DNA from: Bactericera cockerelli
Taxonomy: Eukaryota; Arthropoda; Insecta; Hemiptera; Triozidae
NCBI GenBank assembly: GCA_024516035.1
Contig: CM044961.1
Coordinates: forward strand, 13,833,398-13,897,397
DNA length: 64,000 bases
Direction: 5' to 3'
Below the pieces are notes generated by a model. That model was not told the origin of the DNA. It did not search any database and worked only from the letters and a program-made list of their open reading frames with translations. A program made the translations under genes and the position numbers. Positions 21,734 to 30,629 of this stretch are shown here, piece by piece (the first letter of the stretch is position 1; each line of letters opens with the position of its first letter).

Positions 21734-22305
21734 ATGGAGGATGTAACTTGTTTTATATGCGGAACATTGTGCAAGAAGGAGCGGATAGAGGAATATTAAA
21801 GGAAAAGTCACTTCGAACGTTTATTGAGGCCAGCAGGAGGAGGAATGATGGGCAACACACGTGGTTACAGACTCAGAAATCTGTTATACTTCACGAGAAG
21901 TGTCGCAAAGGTGTCTACACGAAGGAGTCAAACATTGTAAAGGCCGAAAAAGAAGCAGGAAACGGAAGCCGTGTGACAAGAGGCCGTGAGGAAATACCAA
22001 AATTCAACTTTAAGGAGCTCTGCTTCTACTATGGAAAAGATGCCTCTGAAAGCTTTAAGGTTAAACAGAAAAAGCTTCCTCTTCATAGACGTGAAATTCA
22101 GACACAAGAAATAATGCAAAAAATTAAAGGTTCTGCAATTGCCAGAGGAGATGAAATGGGGGCGGTGGTATTGCGTAAGATGGCAACTGAATCAGACCTC
22201 GTAGCCGCTGAAGGCAAGTACGATTCTTGTCGTGGTATGTTCTTTAATTCACGCCCATCTATGGAGCCTGATGAAGCTCAAGGTATATCTGGACGAGGGG
22301 TGTAA
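21734..22305 (+). pseudogene. Unrecognised Cys-rich protein of the fold-back element, left-arm copy (frameshifted)
   Basis: A start at 21734 opens MEDVTCFICGTLCKKER but stops within about 21 codons. The main frame continues in another phase from about 21787 to 22305. It contains LHEKCRKGVYT, then CFYYGKD, where the right arm has CFYCGKD, so this copy has lost one Cys. The two C-x2-C pairs and an intermediate H..C suggest metal-binding modules, but I do not recognise the family. The C-terminal part (FKVKQKKLPLHRREIQT ... GMFFNSRP) exists only in this arm. No transposase DDE motif is visible. Its role in transposition is unknown. Confidence 0.55.
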
Positions 22306-22834
22306 ATTAATTTAGTAACTGGGGCTTTGAAGTCGAAAGACCTAAGTTTCCCATTTACTGGGGTTTAACGAAGAAAAGGCCGCTGGTTCAATAACGCTAC
22401 TACGAAAGGTGTAGGTGTATTAAAGAGTATTAAATTTACACGGAAAGATAAAAGGAAGAAATAAACTACTACTATGAAATGAGATTGGATGATCTTACCT
22501 TGAGTACTTCTACCAAGTACTTACGCCTTTAGAAGGGGATCAAAGGTGGTAGATCGAGGAAGGAGAGAAGACGTACCCTGACCACTGGTTGTTACAATCT
22601 GAACGAGGCATCGTCGTTCCCAATCTATCGTACCGAATCTCTGGCTTTCTTTGTAAGATCATATGATATGCCTATCATCTGATATCGAAGTGTTATCTCT
22701 AACAGTTAGGGGCGTAGAGATCGAGTGATATGCGCGGGGTAAGTTTGGAGTCAATTTAAACTGGAGTCACATGGCGTGAACAGGGAAAGTTCGCTCAAAC
22801 TGGTCACTAGTGGGATTGATTTCACCTTCAGTAT
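22306..22834. other. Interior of fold-back element present only in left arm
   Basis: No reading frame of note. Together with 22039-22305 it forms the about 790-bp stretch that has no counterpart in the right arm. Confidence 0.5.
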
Positions 22835-23030
22835 GGATGTTCTAGGTACTAACGACTTCTTAGGAGTGAAGCACTGAATACCCCCCCATAGCATGGAACG
22901 TATCATGGCCTTATCATCATAAAAATTCATTAACTCAATTCGTATATGACAACGCCGATATAAACATGGATACCATTGATGGCCATGAAAAGTGGTTCAC
23001 TCCTAAGAAGTCGTTAGTACCCAGAACCTC
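22835..23030. repeat. Inner inverted repeat at the fold-back centre
   Basis: TCTAGGTACTAACGACTTCT (from 22841) is mirrored at about 22991-23025 (CCTAAGAAGTCGTTAGTACC). The loop between them is about 115 bp. The order of segments shows that the palindrome reaches the centre and that the left-only stretch sits between two matching parts. Confidence 0.75.
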
Positions 23031-23258
23031 CATATCTTTTCCACAGTAGAAGCAGAGCTCCTTGAAGTTGAATTTTGGTATTTCCTCACGGCCTCTTGTC
23101 ACACGGCTTCCGTTTCTTGCTTCTTTTTCGGCCTTTATAGTGTTTGACTCCTTCGTGTAGACACCTTTGCGACACTTCTCGTGAAGTATAACAGATCTTT
23201 GAGTCTGTAACCACGTGTGATGCACATCATTTCTCCTCCTGCTGTCCTCAATGAACAT
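22935..23258 (-). pseudogene. Cys-rich protein of the fold-back element, right-arm copy (truncated)
   Basis: The minus-strand frame matches the left-arm protein through RVTRGREEIPKFNFKELCFY and keeps CFYCGKD. It then departs into unrelated sequence (MEVLGTNDFLG) at the deletion joint. The N-terminal CFICG part lies further out at about 23640-23660 and is cut off from this frame by the SINE at 23309-23601. It is broken at both ends and not functional. Confidence 0.6.
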
Positions 23259-23308
23259 TCGAAGTGACTTTTCCTTTAATATTCCTCTATCTTTGCCTTT
23301 AATATGTT

Positions 23309-23601
23309 GTAGTCACTGTAGCCGAGTGAGTTAGCGCGCTAGGCATTACACGCATGGTGACCTGGGTTCAATTCCCAACGGGATGGGATGTTCGGGGTCC
23401 ACTCATACTTCGTGAGTCGTGAGGAAAAAAGAGTAGCTGCTTTGATATGAAGCAGCGTCCAGTGGCTGAATCATAGGCACACAAATAATACAAGATTTGT
23501 AAATTAAACTGGCACAGTTCTATGATTCTGCGCTACCCACTAAAACTGTGACATAACAACACAAAGAAAATGCATTTTTATTATTATATTATTATTAATA
23601 T
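23309..23601 (+). mobile_element. tRNA-derived SINE, family A, copy 1
   Basis: The head has GAGTGAGTTAGCGCGCTAGG (A box) and GACCTGGGTTCAATTCCCA (B box). The body contains TGTTCGGGGTCCACT and ATGATTCTGCGCTACCCACT and ends in ATT repeats. TTAATAT at 23299-23305 and 23595-23601 may be the target duplication. The same family is at 58000-58303. Confidence 0.85.
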
Positions 23602-24368
23602 TCCTTCTTGCACAATGTTCCCGCATATAAAACAAGTTACATCCTCCATAGTGTGCCAGCTGTCTTGAAATCACAACATGTTCAGTGAAGATCTTAGTAA
23701 AATTCAGTGCAAGTTTCTCAAAATTTTAAATTACCTATTCGACTGAATTCAATAGATTACGTTCAGTTTTGCTTGAAAAAATGTAAGATTATGAGAATTT
23801 TAGAGTTCAGATGAAGTTTCTTGCGTTGCACTGCCTTAGCGGAAATTTGGCGCTAGGGACGAAAAATCATATCTCAGCACTGGAGTGAGCAAATTTCAAA
23901 TTTCAAACAGTATTTTACTTAAAATTACATTTTATACAAGTTCGATTCTATTAAATTTTTCAATTGGTGCAGTCCTTTTTGACTTACAGGCGTTAAAAGT
24001 TGAGAATTTTCAAAATTTGAGCTATGTTTGAAAAAACCACCCATCTTTGAGGAGCGATTGTGGCTGAACGGCTTAACCTTTTTTAATGATTCAAACGTCA
24101 TTAGACGCATAATTTTATGTTCCTTAGATAAGAACTGAGTAAAATTTTCTGTAGAATAAATACATTTTGAGTTATAAACGCAATTTTAAAAAAAGTGCAA
24201 AAAATTTGCACTATTTAGGCCCTAAACTCGGAAGCACAACCTAAAATCCGTCGCAAACTCATATACCCATTATTCAGGACCCCTTTAAGGGTTTAAAACG
24301 ATTTCCAGCTATTGAGCAATTTTTTGACGCTAGACCCCATTTTAGCACTAATTTGCCTGGGCTAATAG

Positions 24369-25052
24369 CAATATTCACACTGATCAAGCCTCTTGTGTGT
24401 CTGATGTGTTGCAGCGGCACAGGTGGGGGAGGAGTGCTTCTTCAACATTAAGTCTGTTACACCCTGTATACTCGTATGTAGTACCATTATAGCTATAGCA
24501 ATATTCACACTGATCAAGCCTCTTGTGTGTCTGATGTGTTGCAGCGGCTCAGGTGGGGGAGGAGTGCTTCTTCAACATTAAGTCTGATACACCCTGTATA
24601 CTCGTATGTAGTACCATTATAGCTATAGCAATATTCACACTGATCAAGCTTCTTGTGTGTCTGATGTGTTGCAGCGGCTCAGGTGGGGGAGGAGTGCTTC
24701 TTCAACATTAAGTCTGTTACACCCTGTATACTCGTATGTACCATTATAGATATAGCAATATTCAAACTGATCAAGCTTCTTGTGTGTCTGATGTGTTGCA
24801 GCGGCTCAGGTGGGGGAGGAGTGCTTCTTCAACATTAAGTCTGTTACACCCTGTATACTCGTATGTACCATTATAGATATAGCAATATTCACACTGATCA
24901 AGCTTCCTGTGTGTCTGTGTTACAGCGGCCCAAGTGGGGGAGGAGTGCTTCTTCAACATTAAGTCTGTTACACCCTGTATACTCGTATGTACCTTTATAG
25001 CTATAGCAATATTCAAACTGATCAAGCCTCTTGTGTGTCTGATGTGTTGCAG
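24369..25052 (+). repeat. Tandem array of about 127-bp units, each with a splice acceptor copy
   Basis: The acceptor AG falls at 24414, 24544, 24674, 24801, 24925 and 25052, with spacings of 130, 130, 127, 124 and 127. Each copy has TTGCAG (one TTACAG) followed by CGGCNCAGGTGGGGGAGGAG and TTCTTCAAC, matching the first 32 bases of the real exon. Outside the final copy it continues into ATTAAGTCTGTTACACCCTG instead. The seventh copy is at 20946. Confidence 0.9.
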
Positions 25053-25193
25053 CGGCACAGGTGGGGGAGGAGTGCTTCTTCAACGCCCAGTGTGAGGAGG
25101 TGCTGGTGGCTACAGAGTGCAGGGACAACAAGTGCATCTGCAAGTTTGAACTGGAGGCAGTCAAGGAGGCGGACGGTACCATCGTCTGCAAGG
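25053..25193 (+). CDS. Exon of a membrane protein: EB-like Cys-rich segment
   Basis: A 141-base exon lies between TTGCAG and G|GTGAGC. It enters with two bases of a codon and leaves with one. It encodes a Cys-rich stretch reading VGEECFFNAQC, ATECRDNKCICKFEL and DGTIVCK, with CX5C, then CX4CXC, a spacing like the extracellular EB module of insect proteins. Third-position use is GC-rich compared with the AT-rich surroundings, supporting real coding sequence. The next supported exon is 28051-28162, whose phase fits. Upstream exons of the gene were not found in the window, and the full gene identity is unknown. Confidence 0.75.
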
Positions 25194-25580
25194 GTGAGCT
25201 GCATTGGGGTTTTTTTTTTTTTTTTTTAAGGTACTTTATTTTGTACTATCCGTTTGCCCGTGCTTTGCAACGGGACTAAATTTCAAATTTACTAAGGCAT
25301 GGCCGTACTGCTGGACAGCAATGCCTTTTTGAACTTTTTATAATTTTTCTGGACAAAGCGATAATGGTTTTGGGGGGTCAATTCTGAGACATTTTTCGCT
25401 ATCTCTTACCGTTTTGGCTAAACAACTCCGGACAAACAAACAAACATAGGTAGGTAGTCCTTTTTTCTGTTTTATATTTTTATAAATCAACAAACATTTT
25501 ATCAAAAACTACAAAATGAAAGAACAGTAAAAATGTTCATCAATTTTTATGAATATATTAAAAATAGTATTTAAAGTTTA

Positions 25581-25622
25581 GGTGAGGTCCAATGTGCAAA
25601 GTTGCATGTGTTGGACCTCACC
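25581..25622. other. Perfect 12-bp-stem hairpin
   Basis: GGTGAGGTCCAA pairs with TTGGACCTCACC across an 18-base loop that itself contains TGCAA/TTGCA. It lies next to a long T-run. The origin is unknown; it could be the collapsed end of a fold-back element. Confidence 0.6.
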
Positions 25623-25697
25623 ATTTTTTTTTTTTTTTTTTTTTTTTTTTAGGTTGGGTTGGTTGGTATATTTCTGCACGGGTAAGCCAGTATACTG

Positions 25698-25850
25698 ATA
25701 GTGGCCACGGAATGCAGGGATAGCAAGTGCATCAGCAAGTTTGAAATGGAGGTAATCAAGGAGCCGGACGGCACTAGAGTAAGCCGCTACAGCGAGAGGG
25801 TTGGGTGGTAGAGGTTGCCTCAGGTGCTGATGTTACCTATGGAGTGCAAG
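25698..25850 (+). pseudogene. Degenerate duplicate of the EB-like exon
   Basis: GTGGCCACGGAATGCAGGGA followed by AGCAAGTGCATCAGCAAGTT and TGGAGGTAATCAAGGAGCCG mirrors the end of the exon at 25053-25193, with substitutions that remove a Cys codon and alter the donor. A second partial echo (AGGTGCTGATGTTACCTATG) lies at about 25817-25850. Neither has an acceptor in place. Confidence 0.7.
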
Positions 25851-26612
25851 GAAAAAAAAATTAATAATTTTGTCTTATTTTTATGCTGTCCACTAATGAG
25901 TTCCATTATTTCATCTATAAACCAGGGGAATACCCATGTTAATTTGTAAAATTTATATAACTATTTTTTTAAGAAACCGGTAAGTCCAAGACTTACTCCG
26001 AGTATTATTATGTGTCAAAATCCAAAATGGGACTGGGTTCCAGGTCGACGCCTAAATAAGCTTTTTTTTTAAAGAGAAATCAGGATATAAGAGAAAGTTA
26101 TCCGGTCCCTTGATTTCTCTTATATCAAGGTTTAACATACGAACGAGTACATATTATATTATTATGTACCTCTTACTGAGTGCCGGGACCCTTCTAGTTT
26201 AACTACATGCCCAGAAATATATAGAACATAATTATTTTTATAACTTTCAAGAATTCTCATGTCAGGTAATAATAATAATGAGAAGAAAAACTTCACAACG
26301 GGATCCCAGGACAGGTAGATTATGGAAATTATGACTTCAAGGGTCATTAACCTCGGATTTGTAATGCGGAAAATATGAGAGGGAAAAATACGAAGAGAAA
26401 ATCCTGGGATTAATTTCCCAGTAGACCGATAGTACTAAGAAATGGTACTGTTCTGGTATGTAGTGTACACTGTGGGTACATTACTAGGATTGTGTATGTG
26501 TAAAGATAGTATTACAGTTTCTAGGAAATTGAATCCTAGACGAATGTTGTGGATATACAACAGGTGTAAGAAGAGGGAGACATGTCGACTGTTAAATTTC
26601 ATCTTTATTCAC

Positions 26613-26790
26613 TGTGTCACCCAAACCGTGAAACTCACAAACCTACTACCCACATTAACCTCACAAACCTGGGTTGGGTCGGAATGCCAGCATCACGAAG
26701 TCTTCGCCTCGCTAGACTTTGCTTAATTTAGGTGATCCTACGAGAACCGGTGCATTCAACAAGCCATCGCCGCTGGCAACGAATATCTTT
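26613..26790 (-). mobile_element. 5S rRNA-derived SINE (SINE3 type)
   Basis: The minus strand reads GTTGAATGCACCGGTTCTCG, then AGGATCACCTAAATTAAGCA, which matches the conserved 5' half and internal promoter region of insect 5S rRNA. It then runs into a tail (GATGCTGGCATTCCGACCCA, GAGGTTAATGTGGGTAG). A related copy is at 35827-35965. Homology to 5S is by recall of the conserved region. Confidence 0.72.
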
Positions 26791-26799
26791 GAGTTTTAA

Positions 26800-26945
26800 A
26801 AAAAAGTATGTTATCATATTAAATTTGTGTAACTACTCAAACTCGCTTTACTAAATCTACGCTGAATCCTGGACTTGAACCACCAACCTCCAGGTTACAA
26901 GTCCGCCGCCTTATCGATCAAGCTACTGAGGTCGGTAGCTTTTAA
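26800..26945 (-). mobile_element. tRNA-derived SINE, family F
   Basis: The minus strand has CTCAGTAGCTTGATCGATAA (A-box region) and GGTGGTTCAAGTCCAGGATT (B box), followed by CAGCGTAGATTTAGTAAAGC. Relatives lie at 31806-31945, 33305-33427, 39545-39682 and 60165-60235. It sits immediately next to the 5S-type SINE. Confidence 0.75.
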
Positions 26946-27369
26946 AAGTAGCAGGGATAGTAAACTGCTGAATATTTACGGCACATCCAAGTGCTCACCC
27001 TGCTGTAATTCACTTGCTTAGTATCCAGTAGTAATCCAGAGGACCCTTTAAAAGAAATAAACTTATTACCTACCTCTGTTCTTTTTTTTCTTCTACTTTG
27101 CCTTGATCCATATCAGTTTGCATTTGCACTGCTCGGTTTGGCTCTACCTGTGTTAAAATTAAATTTTCTTAGGAATAATCACTAGTTTTCGAAGGGGGGC
27201 CACAAATGATTTGTCACACCACTGCAAGTTGCTTTACTTGAGTCATCTGGTGAGTTACGCGGGATCTTAGGCGACAAGTCATTGTTCTGAAACTTACTAA
27301 GTGCTTAAGTGCAACTTGCATTAAATTTTCTTCCAAGAGAGAAGATAAGAAACTCCGTAAATTACTAAG

Positions 27370-27720
27370 CTAGAGAAGGAGAAGAAGAGGGTATAATTAT
27401 GAGATAGTGAGAAAGATAGAGAAGGATGAAGAAAATGGGAGAGAGAAAGAGAGAGAGAGAGAGACGAAGAAATAAAGAGGAGAGAGGAAGAAATAAAGAG
27501 AGAAGGCGGGAGAGAAAGAGGAGAGGGAGAGCGAAATGAAGTTATGGTGGGTGTTGACAAAAGGAGATAGAAGGCAAGGAATGCCAAAATATGTGAGAGG
27601 AAAATACACATAGAAACTAGGGAGAGAGAGAGAGAAGATATATAATGGTGGGCGTTGACATAAAGAAGAGAGAAGGAAAATAAAGAGTAAGAGAGAGGGA
27701 GTGGAAGGGATAATATATTG
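27370..27720. repeat. GA-rich low-complexity tract
   Basis: Purine-rich on the plus strand, with GAGA runs and a repeated phrase (ATGGTGGGCGTTGACA, ATGGTGGGTGTTGACA) about 110 bp apart. Minus-strand Ser/Leu reading frames are artefacts. Confidence 0.7.
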
Positions 27721-28050
27721 GTGGAAGGTGGATGAAAAGTAAGTGTGAACAATCTTTATGGTCCTCAACTAAATGTGCAGTGCAGTTAGTACATCAGGAA
27801 GATATTATGTGTTAATTTCTTACACGTTGTTCCATTAAGAGTCCCCTGACCCCTTGTCTTCTTGCTATGTCATCATCTAGACCCTTACTTCAGCAGTCAA
27901 CTGTCAGACGTATAGTTATAGGTATTTTTTTTACTTTTCTTTTTTCAATGAACTCTCATAATTAGTACATAATTATGGTAGGTGGTACAAAATTCTAGCT
28001 TCAATGTCGGGTGCTATCTTCACGCACCTTGAACTCTCCTCTGATTTCAG

Positions 28051-28162
28051 ACACGTACGTGCCGGCTGAGGAGACCTATGTGGACCCTGCCATGATTCTG
28101 GTCCTGGTGGTCATGGCGCTAATGTTCGCCATCATCTGTGTGGTCCTGCACCTATTCAGCAA
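28051..28162 (+). CDS. Exon of a membrane protein: transmembrane segment
   Basis: A 112-base exon lies between TTTCAG and AA|GTAAGT. It starts with two bases that complete the codon begun by the previous exon (giving Asp) and ends with two bases of an unfinished codon. It encodes a short acidic linker (TYVPAEETYVDPA) and a hydrophobic helix (MILVLVVMALMFAIICVVL) followed by HLFS, consistent with a single-pass membrane protein whose Cys-rich domain is outside the cell. Codon use is GC-rich at third positions. The cytoplasmic exon was not identified; one possible continuation is at 63962. Confidence 0.75.
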
Positions 28163-28580
28163 GTAAGTGCCCCATATTGGACTTCTCTCCACTATAATCA
28201 GAACTTTAGTGCTGCATTTCTTTAGCAATCAGAACTTTAGTGCCATACTTCTTTAGCAAGTAAGTGTCTTATTGATCTTCTTTCCTCTATAATCAGAACT
28301 TTAGTGCTATAGTTGCTATACCTACTTATTCAGCAAGTAAGTATCCCATATTGGTCATCTTCCCTCTATAATCAGAACTTTAAGCGGACCACAGACGAGC
28401 AATATTATGGTTTGGGCAGTATAATTGACCGTGTGGGCGATTTTGAATTTTTTTTGAACGTCTGCACGATAATTATGTATCTTTTGCACAGTAATGTTGC
28501 ACGTCTTGGGGCCAGTAAACAGTGATATATCTACTTCTTCAACAAGTAAGTGCCCCTTATTGGTCTTCTCTCCTCTACCA
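28150..28580 (+). repeat. Repeated copies of the 5' splice site region
   Basis: AGCAAGTAAGT-type sequence with downstream CCCATATTGG and CTCTATAATCAGAACTTTAG occurs at about 28159, 28258, 28333 and (as AACAAGTAAGTG) 28542. The first is the true exon end. The last is separated from the rest by an inserted element at 28382-28516. Confidence 0.8.
28382..28516. mobile_element. Possible 135-bp MITE inside the donor array
   Basis: GCGGACCACAGACGAGCAA on the left pairs imperfectly with TTGCACGTCTTGGGGCCAG on the right, and it interrupts the repeated donor sequence. TAA occurs at both flanks, so a 3-bp target duplication is possible. Confidence 0.45.
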
Positions 28581-30589
28581 ACTTTTCTAAATTTCACGTA
28601 GAAAGTAGAAAATAATGACATTTTTATTATTAGCCGATTTCCTCCCTTCTCAACAGAAATTTTCGAATGATTGGTCAATATGTATCAAATAAAATTTGTT
28701 TACTAAAGGACTGTAATTTACTAAATTTGATTATTAATTTGGACTCCTGAACTACTACAGGTCCGGTAGAAACCTGTGATACCCAGTACACTGCAACCTG
28801 CATTGCTCCAACGTTTTGTTTTTTCTTGGAAATATTTTCCTAAAGGAAAGGAATCCAAGTAGAAAAAGTTTCACATGGCTCGATGACTGTGCTTTCATGA
28901 AAAAAAAGAAGAAAAAATCATTCTGTTGACTACTTAAGGCAGAATAATGCAAAACTATACGTAGGTAGAACATTAAATGTATAATATTTGAATAAAAATA
29001 CCTACCTAGCTTTCACATTAGGATCTCGTGACAGAGGGGTGAACATTATTTCGAAAGCTCTGCGTGGTGTGTTGAGAAAGCACAAAGCTTACTCTATTCT
29101 TTTGACACATCTGACTCTGTAGTTTGCAAAAGTCCGTTCTAACCAATATTCAACACAAAGGTTTATAAGGAACTTAGCTGTCAAAACTAACGGGACTGTA
29201 TGGTTTTCCTAGAGTGTAGAAGAATTAATTTTAGTCAAAAACAGCTCAAAAGGAAAAAAAAATTACACAGTCAATAGCTTATAATAACGAAAAATCGTTA
29301 CTAGATACGACCATTATAGATTAAAATGTTTCTGACCTATGGATTTATTAGGTTTAATAAGGATGTATTGTTCTTTTTAATCAGATATTTCTTTAAAAAA
29401 ATGGAATAAATAAATTTGTTTTCATGAATGGTATGAAAACAAATTAATTTCTTCTTCCTGAGGAAATAGATATACGAATACATAAAATTATACACACAAC
29501 CTATTTCATGGTGGAATGCATTGTTTCATGAAATGTTACTCTAATAGTATGACTGACAATCATTCATTAAAATATAGGTACCTTGCACAAAAATACAAAA
29601 TCCTTTTATACAAACCTAAAAACGCAATGTACATATTTTGATACCTGTATTGTACACAATAATATGTGCATGCATTATTTATGCAGACATTTCAAAATTG
29701 TAAAAACAAATACCTACAAAGTCTATTTGAAAATAATTATCTAAAATATTTAAACATTATTCGTGAAATAACTAACGGTGAAATCAACATTGCAGTAGAA
29801 CATTACAACGACAAGCATTCCGACTTCTGAATTCTTGGACGGGGAAGTGAGGCTAGAAACAAAACATGAAAAATAAAAAATGAAACCATCATAAGAATAA
29901 AGAAACGAGCACGAACCTCTAATTAAATCAGAGTTATTAAGGTTTATAATGTAGAAAGTAGCAGAGGCCAGGAGAAAATCAATGCCAGAATAAACAACTA
30001 AGAATGTAAACGAAACAACATTGCAGCGACTAACAAATATGAAGGTAAATAAAACGACAACTCAACTAACAACAAAGAAAGTAAAGGATAAGTATGACGA
30101 CATTATAGCGGCAAACCTTAACAAACACATGGTAAATAAAGATACAATGCTTTAACTTACACTACTTACACACATATTATGTAGTTCTTATACACTCACA
30201 AGTAACATATTCAAAAAAATGAACAGAGGTCTCAGGAACTAACAACTATGAAGGTAAATATAACGACATCATAGAAACTAACCTGAGAACAAGAAAGTAC
30301 ATAGATAAAGGTAAAATGACATTATAGCGGAAAAACTTAAAACACACAAAATACATAGTAAAGATACAATGTACACACATATTAATGTAATAAAGTTACA
30401 TAGTAATAAATAGAACTCAGGAGTGATTGCTAAAGTTGGAGATGAAAAAATAACCTTACATATTAATAATATACGAGTATACCTACCTATATTTTTTTTA
30501 CACATCTGTTCTCTAGAAGTAGTATTTTTTGTGTGTTCATAAACTTTCTCTAGCCTCCCTCTTTTCCCTTTACTTTTTATGTTTTTTAT

Positions 30590-30629
<40 letters not shown>

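Larger units (their letters stand above)
21030..24364. mobile_element. 3.3-kb fold-back element with about 1-kb inverted arms
   Basis: The left end TAGCCCAGGCAAATTAGTGC is mirrored at the right end, ...GCCTGGGCTA. The inverted match continues for about 1 kb (left about 21030-22038, right about 23035-24364). The right arm carries a SINE at 23309-23601 and lacks about 790 bp present in the left arm. Flanks share ATA (21027-21029, 24365-24367), a possible 3-bp target duplication. It is inserted inside one unit of a tandem array. Each arm holds parts of an unrecognised Cys-rich protein. The superfamily is unassigned. Confidence 0.85.
25194..28050 (+). other. Intron between the EB-like exon and the transmembrane exon
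   Basis: It begins GTGAGC and ends TTTCAG. It holds a T-run at 25209-25225, a 12-bp-stem hairpin at 25581-25622, a T-run at 25625-25650, exon remnants at about 25698-25850, SINEs at 26613-26945 and a GA tract at 27370-27720. No other exon was recognised. Confidence 0.65.

Noticed and set aside
24771..25204. Overlapping 60-97-codon minus-strand frames
   Set aside because: They are antisense to the repeated acceptor array and exon; the plus-strand exon with proper splice sites explains the conservation.
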